DNA of 64,000 nucleotides from Alcaligenes faecalis (GTDB lineage Bacteria > Pseudomonadota > Gammaproteobacteria > Burkholderiales > Burkholderiaceae_B). Every line of letters starts with the position of its first letter. The first letter of the stretch is position 1. Below are positions 9,239 to 17,999 of the stretch, one piece after another. The stretch spans positions 682,001 to 746,000 of the forward strand of contig NZ_CP031012.1 in the NCBI RefSeq assembly GCF_009497775.1, written 5' to 3'. The notes under the pieces were generated by a model. It was given only the letters and a program-made list of their open reading frames with translations. It had not been told where the DNA came from and made no database searches. The translations under genes and the position numbers were made by a program.

Positions 9239-10110
9239 CTATTGTTTTTTATATTGTGGCTGCGCTGTTGGTGCTGCTGTGTGCGGCGTATTTGATGTTG
9301 AGCGTCAAGCGCAAGCCCGCCGTGCAGCGTGTGGTTGAACACAAGCAGGCCAACCTGGCGATTCTGCGTGAGCAGCTCAAGGAAATCGAACGGGACAAAC
9401 AGGCCGGTGTCTTGTCTGCCCAGGACTTCGAACAAGCGCAGATGGATTTACGCCAGCGCGTGCTGGAAGAAAATGAAGGGCTGAAAACAGAGTCTGTGCA
9501 GCAAACAGGTGCGCCCAAGCTGGCCTGGACCTTGATGTTCAGCATTCCGGTTGCGGCCATCGCCTTGTACTTTTATCTGGGGAATCCGGCCATGCTGGAC
9601 CCTGCTGCCGTGCAACAGCAGGCCAACGCACAGCCGGTGGATATTGAGGCCATGGTGGCCCGTCTGGAGCAGCGTCTGAAAGAAAACCCGGATGATCCAG
9701 GCGCCTGGTTGATGATGGCCCGTTCGCATCGCTATTACGGCCGCCATCAGGAAGCGACACAGGCGTATGCCAAGGCCATGGCCGTGGTGGACGGAGACCC
9801 GACGGCATTGGCCGAATATGCGGAATCCATGCTCCTGGCCGGTGTCGACACCCTGGACGGCTTGCCGGGGCGTTTGGTCAAACGCTCGCTGGAACTGTAT
9901 CCTGAAGAGCCTTTGGGCCTGATGCTGGCTGGTGCCGCCGCCTTGCATAAAGAGGAGTATCCGGCTGCGATCGACTACTGGCAGCGTTTGCTGGCGCAGT
10001 TCCCGCCCGATTCGGAAACCGCCAAGGTCGTGAATCAGGGCTTGCAACTGGCGCGTGAACGTATGCGACTGCCGGCCAACCCTGCAGCGGAACCTGCCAC
10101 GGCCCCTTGA
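9235..10110 (+). CDS. ccmI: Apocytochrome c chaperone CcmI
   Basis: A 291-residue protein with two membrane helices at about 2-21 and 98-116, and a periplasmic TPR domain (about 135-275) that binds the C-terminal helix of apocytochrome c. The cytoplasmic loop between the helices is charged and coiled-coil-like. The start is GTG 9235, overlapping the ccmH stop by 4 bp. Length is a little shorter than long CcmI forms. Confidence 0.9.
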   Translation: MTIVFYIVAALLVLLCAAYLMLSVKRKPAVQRVVEHKQANLAILREQLKEIERDKQAGVLSAQDFEQAQMDLRQRVLEENEGLKTESVQQTGAPKLAWTLMFSIPVAAIALYFYLGNPAMLDPAAVQQQANAQPVDIEAMVARLEQRLKENPDDPGAWLMMARSHRYYGRHQEATQAYAKAMAVVDGDPTALAEYAESMLLAGVDTLDGLPGRLVKRSLELYPEEPLGLMLAGAAALHKEEYPAAIDYWQRLLAQFPPDSETAKVVNQGLQLARERMRLPANPAAEPATAP

Positions 10111-10111
10111 T

Positions 10112-10849
10112 ATGGAAATTGTGTCTTTGGATTTGGGCCTGATCGCCTTGATGACGGCATTCCTGGCGGGGATGGCCTCGTTTCTGTCCCCTTGTGTCTT
10201 GCCGCTGGTCCCCGGCTATTTGTCTTATCTGGCGGGGGACGGGCAGGCTTATACGGAGGTCAAACGCAGCCATTTGCTGGGGCGCAGCATTTGTTTTGTA
10301 GCGGGCTTTTCGCTGGTTTTCATTGCTCTGGGAGCCAGCTTGTCCTATCTGGGGCAAATGCTGCTGTCTTATCGCTATCAGCTCAATATCGCCGCCGGGA
10401 TCATGGTGGCCTTGGCTGGTCTGAGCGTGATGGGGGTGCTGCGCATGCCCATGAGCCTGCAACGTTATTACCGCTTTGAGTCTGGTAAAGCAGCTGGCCC
10501 TGGTGGCGCAACGGTAATGGGGCTGGCGTTCGGCTTTGGTTGGACTCCCTGTATCGGCCCGATTCTGGCGGGCATTTTGATGATGGGGGCCAGTACCGCC
10601 AGCGCGGGTAAAGCCAGTATTTTGTTATCCGTCTATGCCTTGGGCCTGGGCGTGCCTTTTATTCTGGCTGCCTGCTTTGTGACGCCCTTTTTGCAACGCA
10701 TGGCGCAGATCAGAAAGGTCGGGCGCTATATGCGCTGGGGCGCTGGGTTGGTGCTGATTGTGATGGGCTGGGCCATGGCGACCGGCGAGTTGGCGCGGTT
10801 TGCTATCTGGGTGCTCAAGACTTTTCCGGTGTTAGGGCAATTGGGCTAA
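10112..10849 (+). CDS. ccdA: Cytochrome c biogenesis/thiol reductant transporter CcdA
   Basis: A 245-residue six-span membrane protein of the DsbD-beta/CcdA family. The paired redox cysteines lie in FLSPCVLPLVPGY (about 29) and FGWTPCIGPIL (about 149). It moves electrons from cytoplasmic thioredoxin to periplasmic thiol proteins. ATG 10112, one base after the ccmI stop, is preferred over an upstream in-frame start inside ccmI. Its place at the end of the ccm operon suggests that it reduces CcmG/CcmH. Confidence 0.9.
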   Translation: MEIVSLDLGLIALMTAFLAGMASFLSPCVLPLVPGYLSYLAGDGQAYTEVKRSHLLGRSICFVAGFSLVFIALGASLSYLGQMLLSYRYQLNIAAGIMVALAGLSVMGVLRMPMSLQRYYRFESGKAAGPGGATVMGLAFGFGWTPCIGPILAGILMMGASTASAGKASILLSVYALGLGVPFILAACFVTPFLQRMAQIRKVGRYMRWGAGLVLIVMGWAMATGELARFAIWVLKTFPVLGQLG

Positions 10850-10877
10850 TAAGCCTCAGTATTTGCCCGCCATTAGT

Positions 10878-10918
10878 GCGGTGCTTCATCTGCTGTCAGG
10901 AAGCACCGCATGTTTATT
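10878..10918 (+). terminator. Terminator-like hairpin after ccdA
   Basis: Stem gcggtgcttc / gaagcaccgc (10 bp) with a 12-nt loop, followed by a weak T-rich run (tgtttattt). It sits between convergent ccdA and the dehydrogenase gene and would end the ccm operon. Confidence 0.6.
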
Positions 10919-11663
10919 TCACGGCCGCATTGCCTCCATCCGCGAACAGGGCGGATCCGGTCACAAAACTGGACATGGGGCTGGCAAGAAAAAGTGCAGC
11001 GGATGCAATTTCTCCCGGTTTGGCGATTCGCTTCATGGCATGCAGCCCTGCCGCCCAGTCTTTGGTGCTCTGGTCCCCTGCGATGTCTGTATCGGTTCCA
11101 CCAGGTAAAAGGGCGTTGGCCCGTATCCCTTTAGCGGCATAGTCTGCCGTGATGCCTTTGACCAATCCCATGAGTGCCGCTTTAGAAGCACCATAAGCAC
11201 TCATGCCGGGCAGGCCGACACTGGTGCCTACAAAGCTCGACGTGAAAACAATCGAACCGCCACCGCGTTTGAGCATGGCTGGAATCTGGCTGCGGGCACC
11301 CAGAAAGGCCGCCCCAAGATTGGTATCCAGTGTTGCTTGCCATTCTTCTGGCCTCATCTCGGCCAGTGGCTTGAGGGCACCGACAATACCGGCGTTATTG
11401 ATCGCAATATCCAGCCCTCCGAATTTTTCCGTCGCGAGCTTTATCACTTGCTCGTGGGTCTCAGCTTGCGTAACGTCTCCCGCCACACACTCAGCACGGC
11501 CGCCACGTTGTCGGATCTCCTTGGCGACCTCCTCAAGCAGGGCGCTGCGCCTTGCCGTCAGGACAATGGCGGCCCCGTGCTCGGCAAACATCAATGCTAT
11601 GGCGCGTCCGATACCGGAGGATGCGCCAGTAATAAGGGCAACCTTTCCATCAAGTAAAGCCAT
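10914..11663 (-). CDS. Short-chain dehydrogenase/reductase (SDR)
   Basis: A 249-residue classical SDR. The cofactor motif TGASSGIG at 12-19, NNAG at 89-92, catalytic Ser142/143, Tyr157 and Lys161 (YGASK) and the C-terminal SFVTGS-ADGG segment are all present, so it should be an active NAD(P)H oxidoreductase. Substrate unknown. Position 38 is Arg-rich (TARRS), hinting at NADPH preference. The ATG at 11663 has GGAGAT about 7 bp upstream; a longer frame from 11699 lacks this. It lies downstream of ada on the same strand, 117 bp away. Confidence 0.85.
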   Translation of the reverse strand: MALLDGKVALITGASSGIGRAIALMFAEHGAAIVLTARRSALLEEVAKEIRQRGGRAECVAGDVTQAETHEQVIKLATEKFGGLDIAINNAGIVGALKPLAEMRPEEWQATLDTNLGAAFLGARSQIPAMLKRGGGSIVFTSSFVGTSVGLPGMSAYGASKAALMGLVKGITADYAAKGIRANALLPGGTDTDIAGDQSTKDWAAGLHAMKRIAKPGEIASAALFLASPMSSFVTGSALFADGGNAAVK

Positions 11664-11780
11664 GAGTGAAATCTCCTGCGTTTTTCTTTGAGAACTCACA
11701 GCGTAGTTGTTCTTGCCTGACTGGGAACTCCGTTTCTTGCCCTCAAACCTGTTCTTGAAGATTGGGCAGCCAGCCGATTA

Positions 11781-12848
11781 TCAGTCTTGCTCTTCACGGC
11801 GTAGCAGTTCACGTTTTCGGTCTATACCCCAGCGGTAACCGGCCAGATCGCCATCGCGTCGTACGACGCGGTGGCATGGGATGGCCACGGCAATGTGGTT
11901 GTTGGCGCAGGCCTGGGCCACGGCGCGCACTGCCTTGGGTGAGCCTATGCGTTCAGCAATTTCGGTGTAGCTGACGGTGGTGCCTGGCGGGATCTCGCAG
12001 AGCGCACGCCAGACACGTTCCTGGAAGGCTGTTCCTTGCACATCCAGCGGCAGGTGCAAGCCAATTGAAGGGCTTTCGATAAAGCCTACGACTTGGGCGA
12101 TCAACTGCTCGAAATCACCGTCGCAGCCGATGATTTCGGCTTTTGGAAACTGGTCCTGCAGGTCGCGAAGCAGTTGATCGGGGTCCTCGCCCAGCAAGAT
12201 GGCGCAGATGCCACGTTGGCTCTGGGCGACCAGAATCGCTCCCAGCGAACACTGGCCCACTGCGAAACGGATAATTGCACCCGCACCACCGGCCCGGTAG
12301 TCGCGTGCACGCATACCCAACAACTGTTCAGAGGCTTCGTAAAACCGGCTGTTGGAGTTGAATCCACTGTCGTAGATCGCATTCGTGATGGAGGTATCGG
12401 GCCTGCTGCTCAGTTCCTCGCGCAGTCTGCGAGCCCGGTAGGCCGAGCTGTATGCCTTGGGCGTCAGGCCGGTTTCAGCCTTGAAAAGTCGGTGGAAATG
12501 AAAGGGGCTCTTGCCCACCTCGGCGGCCAGCTTGTCCAGCGATGGTTGCGTCTCCGAGGTCTCGATCAGTCGGCAGGCGCGCGCCACGATTGCAGCCCGT
12601 TCGGCTGCGGCACTGGTCTGATCGCCATGGGCGCGACGGCTATAGCGGTAGCCCGCTGCTTCAGCGTCCTGGGGCGAATTGAAAAACTCGACGTTCTCGC
12701 GCTTGGGACGCCGTGTTGTCGAACTGGGTTGGCAGTACACGCCGGTGGTACGTACCGCATAGACGAACAGGCCGTCGGCAGCGGGATCGCGCGCTTGCAC
12801 GGCTGCCCAGCGTTGATCGTCGGTTTTGTAAGCACGGTTCGCAGCCAT
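11781..12848 (-). CDS. ada: Ada-type AraC regulator / O6-methylguanine-DNA methyltransferase with degenerate N-terminal zinc site
   Basis: A 355-residue protein with the order of E. coli Ada: N-terminal Ada domain (about 10-75), AraC helix-turn-helix (about 85-185) and C-terminal methyltransferase (about 270-352) with the intact active site IPCHRVV (Cys325). In E. coli four cysteines (38, 42, 69, 72) bind zinc and accept methyl from phosphotriesters. Here only Cys39 remains in GVYCQP; the others are Ser43, Ser70 and Ala73 (YSRRA replaces PCKRC). O6-methylguanine repair should work, but zinc binding and methyl-switch activation look lost. The frame is clean, so this is substitution, not frameshift. 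Confidence 0.88.
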   Translation of the reverse strand: MAANRAYKTDDQRWAAVQARDPAADGLFVYAVRTTGVYCQPSSTTRRPKRENVEFFNSPQDAEAAGYRYSRRAHGDQTSAAAERAAIVARACRLIETSETQPSLDKLAAEVGKSPFHFHRLFKAETGLTPKAYSSAYRARRLREELSSRPDTSITNAIYDSGFNSNSRFYEASEQLLGMRARDYRAGGAGAIIRFAVGQCSLGAILVAQSQRGICAILLGEDPDQLLRDLQDQFPKAEIIGCDGDFEQLIAQVVGFIESPSIGLHLPLDVQGTAFQERVWRALCEIPPGTTVSYTEIAERIGSPKAVRAVAQACANNHIAVAIPCHRVVRRDGDLAGYRWGIDRKRELLRREEQD

Positions 12849-13003
12849 GAGGCAAAAGTCCTGACAACATTAATTACGAAGCCAGAATACGCTGGTCTTT
12901 CATCGCAAGCACTCCGATTCTTGCGGTCAATATCGACAGGCTGGGCTGGAACGGTATCGGGACCGGCCGGCCACTGCAGGTAAGGGCATCAGGGCATCGA
13001 TAG

Positions 13004-13031
13004 AAAAAGGCCGGTTGATACCGGCCTTTTT
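13004..13031 (-). terminator. Terminator downstream of the copper chaperone gene
   Basis: Stem aaaaaggccgg / ccggccttttt with a 6-nt loop, with A/T runs on both sides, so it can act in either direction. It lies 42 bp past the copZ-like stop on the minus strand. Confidence 0.8.
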
Positions 13032-13072
13032 ATTTGCTCTGTCTGACTGACGCCTTGGCAGGCGCGTCGTGC

Positions 13073-13267
13073 TTACAGGGCGCTGGGGGTGTAACCCGCT
13101 TCTTCAATCACTTTCAGGGCTTGCGCGCCATCCAGACCTTGAACGGTAACCTGGTGTTTTTCCAGATCCGTGCTGACAGTGGCTTGAGGGGCGACAGCCT
13201 GAATGGCTTCGGTGATGCTGCGCACGCAGTGGCCGCAGGTCATGTCGGGTACGGAGAAGGTGGACAT
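13073..13267 (-). CDS. copZ: Heavy-metal-associated (HMA) copper chaperone
   Basis: A 64-residue single HMA domain with the metal site MTCGHC at about 8-13 and the ferredoxin-like fold ending in AGYTPSAL. Members pass Cu(I) to a P-type ATPase or a regulator. ATG 13267 follows AAAGGAGT at good spacing; the longer frame starting at 13315 does not. No copA or cueR is next to it, so the partner lies elsewhere. Confidence 0.85.
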   Translation of the reverse strand: MSTFSVPDMTCGHCVRSITEAIQAVAPQATVSTDLEKHQVTVQGLDGAQALKVIEEAGYTPSAL

Positions 13268-13341
13268 AGCTGACTCCTTTGATAAAAACAATGGAGTCAG
13301 CTTAAGGCTTGCCACGGGGGCAAGGTCAAGCGCTGTTTTCT

Positions 13342-13779
13342 TTAAAACAGGGCTGGCGACATCAAACGGATCTGATCAAACTCGGGATTGCCCAGCCATT
13401 GGATCTGGCTGCTGGCCAAACCTGGGCCTGATTCCTTGTTTTCGACAAAGGCACCGTAGGAGATGGTCTGCTTTTGTGTGTCCAGCAGGACAACGTAGCT
13501 GGAACTGGTGCAGTCATGAGGCTTGCAGCCCTGGAACAACTGATAGTCGCGGCCATCCAGAGAAACTGTTTCGCCTGGCGAGGCTGTACCAAAGTCTTTA
13601 ACCCAGCTGGCGTGTTTGGCAACGTCCTGCATCAGGCTTTGATATTGCTGGGCCACTTGCTTGTTGGACTTGGCCAGGTCGGCCAGATAAACGGATTCCG
13701 AGGACTGTGCATTGCTCAGGAAGGGAACGAGCAGGGCGCTGCCAAGGACAAGGCGGCACAGAGAGTGGGAAATACGCAT
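13342..13779 (-). CDS. ivy: Ivy-family periplasmic lysozyme inhibitor
   Basis: A 145-residue secreted protein. Signal peptide 1-24 (cleaves at SNA-QS). The loop CKPHDC at 85-90 is the hallmark of Ivy (inhibitor of vertebrate lysozyme), where the His enters the lysozyme active site and the two Cys form a disulfide. The surrounding order (SW.KDFGTASPGETV, then SYVVLLD) also fits. It would protect peptidoglycan from host or competitor C-type lysozyme. Stands alone, with the copper chaperone downstream on the same strand. Confidence 0.9.
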   Translation of the reverse strand: MRISHSLCRLVLGSALLVPFLSNAQSSESVYLADLAKSNKQVAQQYQSLMQDVAKHASWVKDFGTASPGETVSLDGRDYQLFQGCKPHDCTSSSYVVLLDTQKQTISYGAFVENKESGPGLASSQIQWLGNPEFDQIRLMSPALF

Positions 13780-14104
13780 GGGATCTCCAGTAATGAGGCG
13801 AATCCCCAGTTTAGCAGCGCGCCCGCTGCGGCATTGTTAACAAAATCAAGGAAAACCTGCATAAACGGCTATCCCTACAGTCGTTATAGTGCTTATCCGT
13901 CTATGGGATTGGCACAGGTGCCCGTTTCCTGTCGAATTACCAGGGCATTTAAGGGGTGTAGGTAAAAACCACAGCTTGCCAGCAAAATTGTTTCATAACT
14001 AAACTATTTATAAATGAATGGTTGGCATAGTTGAATTTGTAGTTCGATCTGCTGTGCATCTTATTTAAAGACAGCCTATAAGCGCGGTGGCGCAAGGAGA
14101 TAAC
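13780..14104. other. Intergenic region between ivy and livJ
   Basis: 325 bp without a supportable gene. AT-rich, it must hold the divergent promoters of ivy and the liv operon. A strong ribosome site (aaggag) precedes livJ. I see no clear repeat or operator. Confidence 0.6.
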
Positions 14105-15274
14105 ATGAAACGTATTGCATTGACCGTAGCTCTGGCTGCGGCTTTTGGCGGTTCTCTGGCTCACGCCGATACCATCAAAGTGGGGATGGCAATGGACACC
14201 TCCGGTCCGTTTGCTGCCGTTGGTGGTGAGGTTCGTGATGGCTTTAATCTGGCCATCAAACAACTGGACGGCAAGCTGGGTGGTTTCCCGGCCGAGTTCA
14301 TTGCGCAGGATATGGCCGGTAACCCCGACCAGGCCCGCCAATTGGTCAATCGCTTCGTGCAGCGCGACAAGATCGACTTCTTTACAGGCCCAGTGGGTTC
14401 CAACGTAGCCCTGGCAGTGGCTCCTGCCCTGTTCTCGGCCAAGGTGCCTTACCTGACCAGCAACCCAGGTCCCAGCCAGTTGGCCGGTGCCGGTTGTAAT
14501 CCGTACTTCTTTGGCGTGTCCTACCAGAACGATGCCTTTGACGAAGCCGCCGGTAAAGTGGCTGCGGATCGCAACTACGAAAAAATGTTCATCATTGCCC
14601 CTGACTATCCAGCCGGCAAGGATCACCTGAACGGCTTCAAGCGCGGTTACGGCAAGCCCGTTAACGACGAGCTCTACACCAAGCTGGGCCAGATCGACTA
14701 CTCGGCTGAACTGGCACAGATCCGTGCTGCCAAGCCGCAGGCCGTGTTCTTCTTCCTGCCCGGTGCCATGGGCATCAACTTCATCAAACAGTTCGTGGCT
14801 GCTGGCCTGAACAAAGATGTGGTCTTGCTGGGCCCCGCCTTCTCGGGTGACGAGGACATCATCCCCGCCGTGGGCGAACCTATCCTGGGCATGCTGAACA
14901 CCGCCCAGTGGTCGCCTGACCTGGATATTCCTGCCAACAAGACTTTTGTGGAAGAGTTCCGCAAAGCCTACGATGGCCGCTACCCTTCGGTGTACGCCGC
15001 TCAGGCTTATGACGTGATTCTGGCTATCGACGCCGCCGTCAAACAGGTTGATGGCAAAGTGTCCGACCGCGAAGCTGTGCTCAAGGCATTGAAGGCCGCC
15101 GATTACAACTCGGTTCGTGGCCCATTTACCTACGGCAACAACAACTTCCCCGTGCAGGCTTATTACCTGCGTGAAGTGGTCAAGGATCAGGACGGACGTC
15201 TTGTGAACCGCATGGTCAGCAAGGTGTTTGACTCCTACCAGGACGTCTACGCCAAAGAATGCAAACTTAATTAA
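14105..15274 (+). CDS. livJ: Branched-chain amino-acid-type ABC transporter substrate-binding protein
   Basis: A 389-residue periplasmic binding protein of the Leu/Ile/Val family (type I fold). Signal peptide about 1-21 (FGGSLAHA-DT), then KVGMAMDTSGPFAAVGGEVRDG typical of the family. AAGGAG lies 6-11 bp before ATG 14105. First gene of livJHMGF. The family also carries amides, aromatic acids and urea, so the ligand cannot be told from sequence. Confidence 0.9.
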   Translation: MKRIALTVALAAAFGGSLAHADTIKVGMAMDTSGPFAAVGGEVRDGFNLAIKQLDGKLGGFPAEFIAQDMAGNPDQARQLVNRFVQRDKIDFFTGPVGSNVALAVAPALFSAKVPYLTSNPGPSQLAGAGCNPYFFGVSYQNDAFDEAAGKVAADRNYEKMFIIAPDYPAGKDHLNGFKRGYGKPVNDELYTKLGQIDYSAELAQIRAAKPQAVFFFLPGAMGINFIKQFVAAGLNKDVVLLGPAFSGDEDIIPAVGEPILGMLNTAQWSPDLDIPANKTFVEEFRKAYDGRYPSVYAAQAYDVILAIDAAVKQVDGKVSDREAVLKALKAADYNSVRGPFTYGNNNFPVQAYYLREVVKDQDGRLVNRMVSKVFDSYQDVYAKECKLN

Positions 15275-15294
15275 GATTCACAGGTGGTAAAAGC

Positions 15295-16215
15295 ATGTCG
15301 CTCATTCTGATTAGCGAGCAATTGCTGAATGGTTTGCAGTTTGGTTTGATGTTGTTTCTGATTGCCGCGGGCCTGACTCTGGTCTTCGGCATTATGGATA
15401 TCATGAACCTGGCCCACGGCTCCCTCTATATGGCGGGAGCCTATGTGGCCGCGGAAACCATGCAGCGTACAGGGTCTTTTACCGCCGCCATTGTGGTGGC
15501 GGTGGCAGTGACAGCCCTGGTCGGTATTGCCCTGGAAATTCTCATTCTGCGCAAGCTGGTCACTCGTGATCACCTGGCTCAGGTACTGGGAACCTATGCC
15601 GTTATTTTGATCGCCAATGATCTGGTCAAAATGATCTGGGGCCCAACTCCCGTAATGTTGAATATGCCTGCCTTGTTGTCCGGGCCGGTAGAACTCTTGC
15701 CTGATTTCCTCTATCCCGCCTTCCGTCTGATGATTATTGCGGTCGGTCTGGTGATGGCGCTGGCCCTGTATGCCTTCGTGACGAAAACACGGGCCGGGGT
15801 GCTGGTGCGTGCGGGTGCCTCCAACCGACAAATGGCGACCCTGATGGGGGTACGCGTGCCAATTCTGTTCCTGGGTGTGTTCACCCTGGGAGCCGCTCTG
15901 GCTGCGCTGGCCGGTGCCTTGTTGGGTCCGATTACCGCGGTTCAGATCGGTATGGGCGAGGACATTCTGATCCTGGTTCTGGTCTGTATCGTGATTGGCG
16001 GGATTGGTTCGATTCGTGGCGCGTTTGTAGGTGCCTTGCTAGTGGGTATGGTCGATACCGCTGGTCGTGCATTCCTGCCCATGTTGCTGCGTAATGTCTT
16101 CCCGGCAGATGTGGCTTCCAGCGTCGGTCCTACGATTGCTGCCATTTCGATCTATGTCCTGATGGCTGTTGTTCTTGTTTTCCGTCCTTCGGGCCTGTTC
16201 CCGGCGCGAGGTTAA
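15295..16215 (+). CDS. livH: Branched-chain amino-acid-type ABC transporter permease LivH
   Basis: A 306-residue inner-membrane permease with eight or so hydrophobic segments. The family start (EQLLNGLQFGLMLFLIAAGL) and the LTLVFGIMDIMNLAHGS motif at about 28-44 are clear. It lies 20 bp after livJ and 3 bp before livM. With LivM it forms the translocation path. Confidence 0.93.
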   Translation: MSLILISEQLLNGLQFGLMLFLIAAGLTLVFGIMDIMNLAHGSLYMAGAYVAAETMQRTGSFTAAIVVAVAVTALVGIALEILILRKLVTRDHLAQVLGTYAVILIANDLVKMIWGPTPVMLNMPALLSGPVELLPDFLYPAFRLMIIAVGLVMALALYAFVTKTRAGVLVRAGASNRQMATLMGVRVPILFLGVFTLGAALAALAGALLGPITAVQIGMGEDILILVLVCIVIGGIGSIRGAFVGALLVGMVDTAGRAFLPMLLRNVFPADVASSVGPTIAAISIYVLMAVVLVFRPSGLFPARG

Positions 16216-16218
16216 TGT

Positions 16219-17181
16219 ATGTCTACTTCGCGTATTTTGTCGGCCCTGGTGCTGGTGGCCTTATTGGCTTTCCCATTGATCGCACCGATGTACGGGCTTG
16301 AGTTCTACATTTCGTTTGTACGCCGTATCTTCATCTATGCCCTGGCGGCCAGCGCCTTGAATCTGGTGCTGGGTTATGGCGGGATGGTGGCTCTGGGCCA
16401 TGCTGCGTTTTTCGGAGCAGGGGCCTACACCGTGGGCATCCTGGCTACCGAAGGCGTGCAAAGCGGCCTGATCGCCTGGCCTGCCGCCATGGTGATCTCC
16501 GGCTTGCTGGCTTTCCTGACTGGTGCCGTGTCGCTGCGTACTCGTGGTGTGTACTTCATCATGATCACGCTGGCGTTTGCCCAGATGATCTTTTATATGT
16601 TCATCTCCTTGCGCCAGTACGGTGGCGAAGACGGCCTGAACATGTACAGCCCCTCGTCCTTGCCCGGTATTGATCTGAGCAATGACCTGAGCTTTTACTA
16701 CCTGGTTCTGGCCATTCTGGTGGCGGTCCTGTTCCTGTTCAATCGTCTGGTCAATGCCCGTTTCGGACAGGCCTTGATGGGCACGCGTGAAAACGAAAGC
16801 CGCATGACGACCTTGGGTTACCCCGTCTACCGTATTCGTTTGACGGCTTACACCTTGAGCGGTGCCATCATGGGTCTGGCGGGTGCTTTGCTGGCTAACC
16901 ACAACCTGTTTGTCTCGCCCAGCCTGATGAACTGGACCCAGTCGGCTGACCTGATCATCATGGTGCTGGTGGGTGGTATTGGCTTGCTGTATGGCGGTGC
17001 CCTGGGCGCGTTTGTGATGTTGGTGCTGGAAGAGTTGCTGCGCAACTGGACCGAGTACTGGCACATGCCTCTGGGTATTTTGTTGCTGCTGGTGGTGTTC
17101 TTTGCACCCAAGGGCCTGGCCGGACTGGTACGTATCCGCTCGGCTGCTGATCCAGCTACTACCGCCAAGGAGCAAGCATGA
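16219..17181 (+). CDS. livM: Branched-chain amino-acid-type ABC transporter permease LivM
   Basis: A 320-residue permease. The motif LNLVLGYGGMVALGHAAFFG at about 47-66 and the later GAxxGLAGALLANH segment mark the LivM family. It overlaps livG by 4 bp. The length lacks the extra N-terminal region of E. coli LivM, which is usual in this order. Confidence 0.93.
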   Translation: MSTSRILSALVLVALLAFPLIAPMYGLEFYISFVRRIFIYALAASALNLVLGYGGMVALGHAAFFGAGAYTVGILATEGVQSGLIAWPAAMVISGLLAFLTGAVSLRTRGVYFIMITLAFAQMIFYMFISLRQYGGEDGLNMYSPSSLPGIDLSNDLSFYYLVLAILVAVLFLFNRLVNARFGQALMGTRENESRMTTLGYPVYRIRLTAYTLSGAIMGLAGALLANHNLFVSPSLMNWTQSADLIIMVLVGGIGLLYGGALGAFVMLVLEELLRNWTEYWHMPLGILLLLVVFFAPKGLAGLVRIRSAADPATTAKEQA

Positions 17182-17999
17182 CGAACACGATAGCAGCCGC
17201 CTCCAAGGCGGGCAGCGGCTCGGCCGCTTTGCAAGCCCGTGGTCTGATGAAGCGCTTTGGTGCTTTGCAGGCTACCAACGATGTGTCCCTGGACCTGGTG
17301 CCCGGTGAAATTCACGGTTTGATCGGCCCTAACGGTGCTGGCAAATCCACCCTGATTCACTTGTTGTCGGGCACCTTGAGCCCGGACTCGGGCCAGCTTT
17401 TGCTGGGCGGGCGTGATGTGACTTCCTTGTCGGGTCACCAGCGCGTTGCCGCCGGTCTGGCACGCTCGTTCCAGATCACCAATATCTTCAAGAACTACAC
17501 GGTGCTGGATAACCTGGTGCTGGCCTTGCAGGCATGCAGTGGCAGCAGTTTCCGTTTCTGGCGTGCGCGTCAGGCGGAAACCGAGCTGTACGAGCAAGCC
17601 CGCGCTCTGGCCGCTGAATGTGCCATTGATGCGTCCTTGCTGCATACCCAGGCCGGTGTCTTGCCACATGGCGAGCAGCGCAAGGTGGAGTTCGCCCTGG
17701 CCTTGGCCAGCCGCCCGCAAGTGCTCCTGCTGGACGAACCTATGGCCGGGATGGGGCCGGACGAAACGCTGCGTCTGACTGAATTGATTGAAACCATGCG
17801 TGGCAAAGCCACCATGTTGCTGGTCGAGCACGATATGGAAGCGGTTTTCCGTCTGGCTGACCGGATTTCTGTGCTGGTGGCAGGTCACATTATTGCTACC
17901 GGCACGGCTGCCGAAATCCGTGATAACGAGGCTGTGCGTCAAGCTTATCTGGGCGACGATGACACGCCAGTTCCAACCAAGGTGGAAAGCCATGCTTGA
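17178..17999 (+). CDS. livG: Branched-chain amino-acid-type ABC transporter ATPase LivG
   Basis: A 273-residue ABC ATPase: Walker A GPNGAGKST at about 51-59, signature LPHGEQRKVE, Walker B VLLLDEPMAGM. LivG-type proteins have the degenerate signature seen here (HGEQ in place of SGGQ). A 15-20-residue polar N-terminal extension precedes the domain. The last 8 bp overlap livF. Confidence 0.93.
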   Translation: MTNTIAAASKAGSGSAALQARGLMKRFGALQATNDVSLDLVPGEIHGLIGPNGAGKSTLIHLLSGTLSPDSGQLLLGGRDVTSLSGHQRVAAGLARSFQITNIFKNYTVLDNLVLALQACSGSSFRFWRARQAETELYEQARALAAECAIDASLLHTQAGVLPHGEQRKVEFALALASRPQVLLLDEPMAGMGPDETLRLTELIETMRGKATMLLVEHDMEAVFRLADRISVLVAGHIIATGTAAEIRDNEAVRQAYLGDDDTPVPTKVESHA

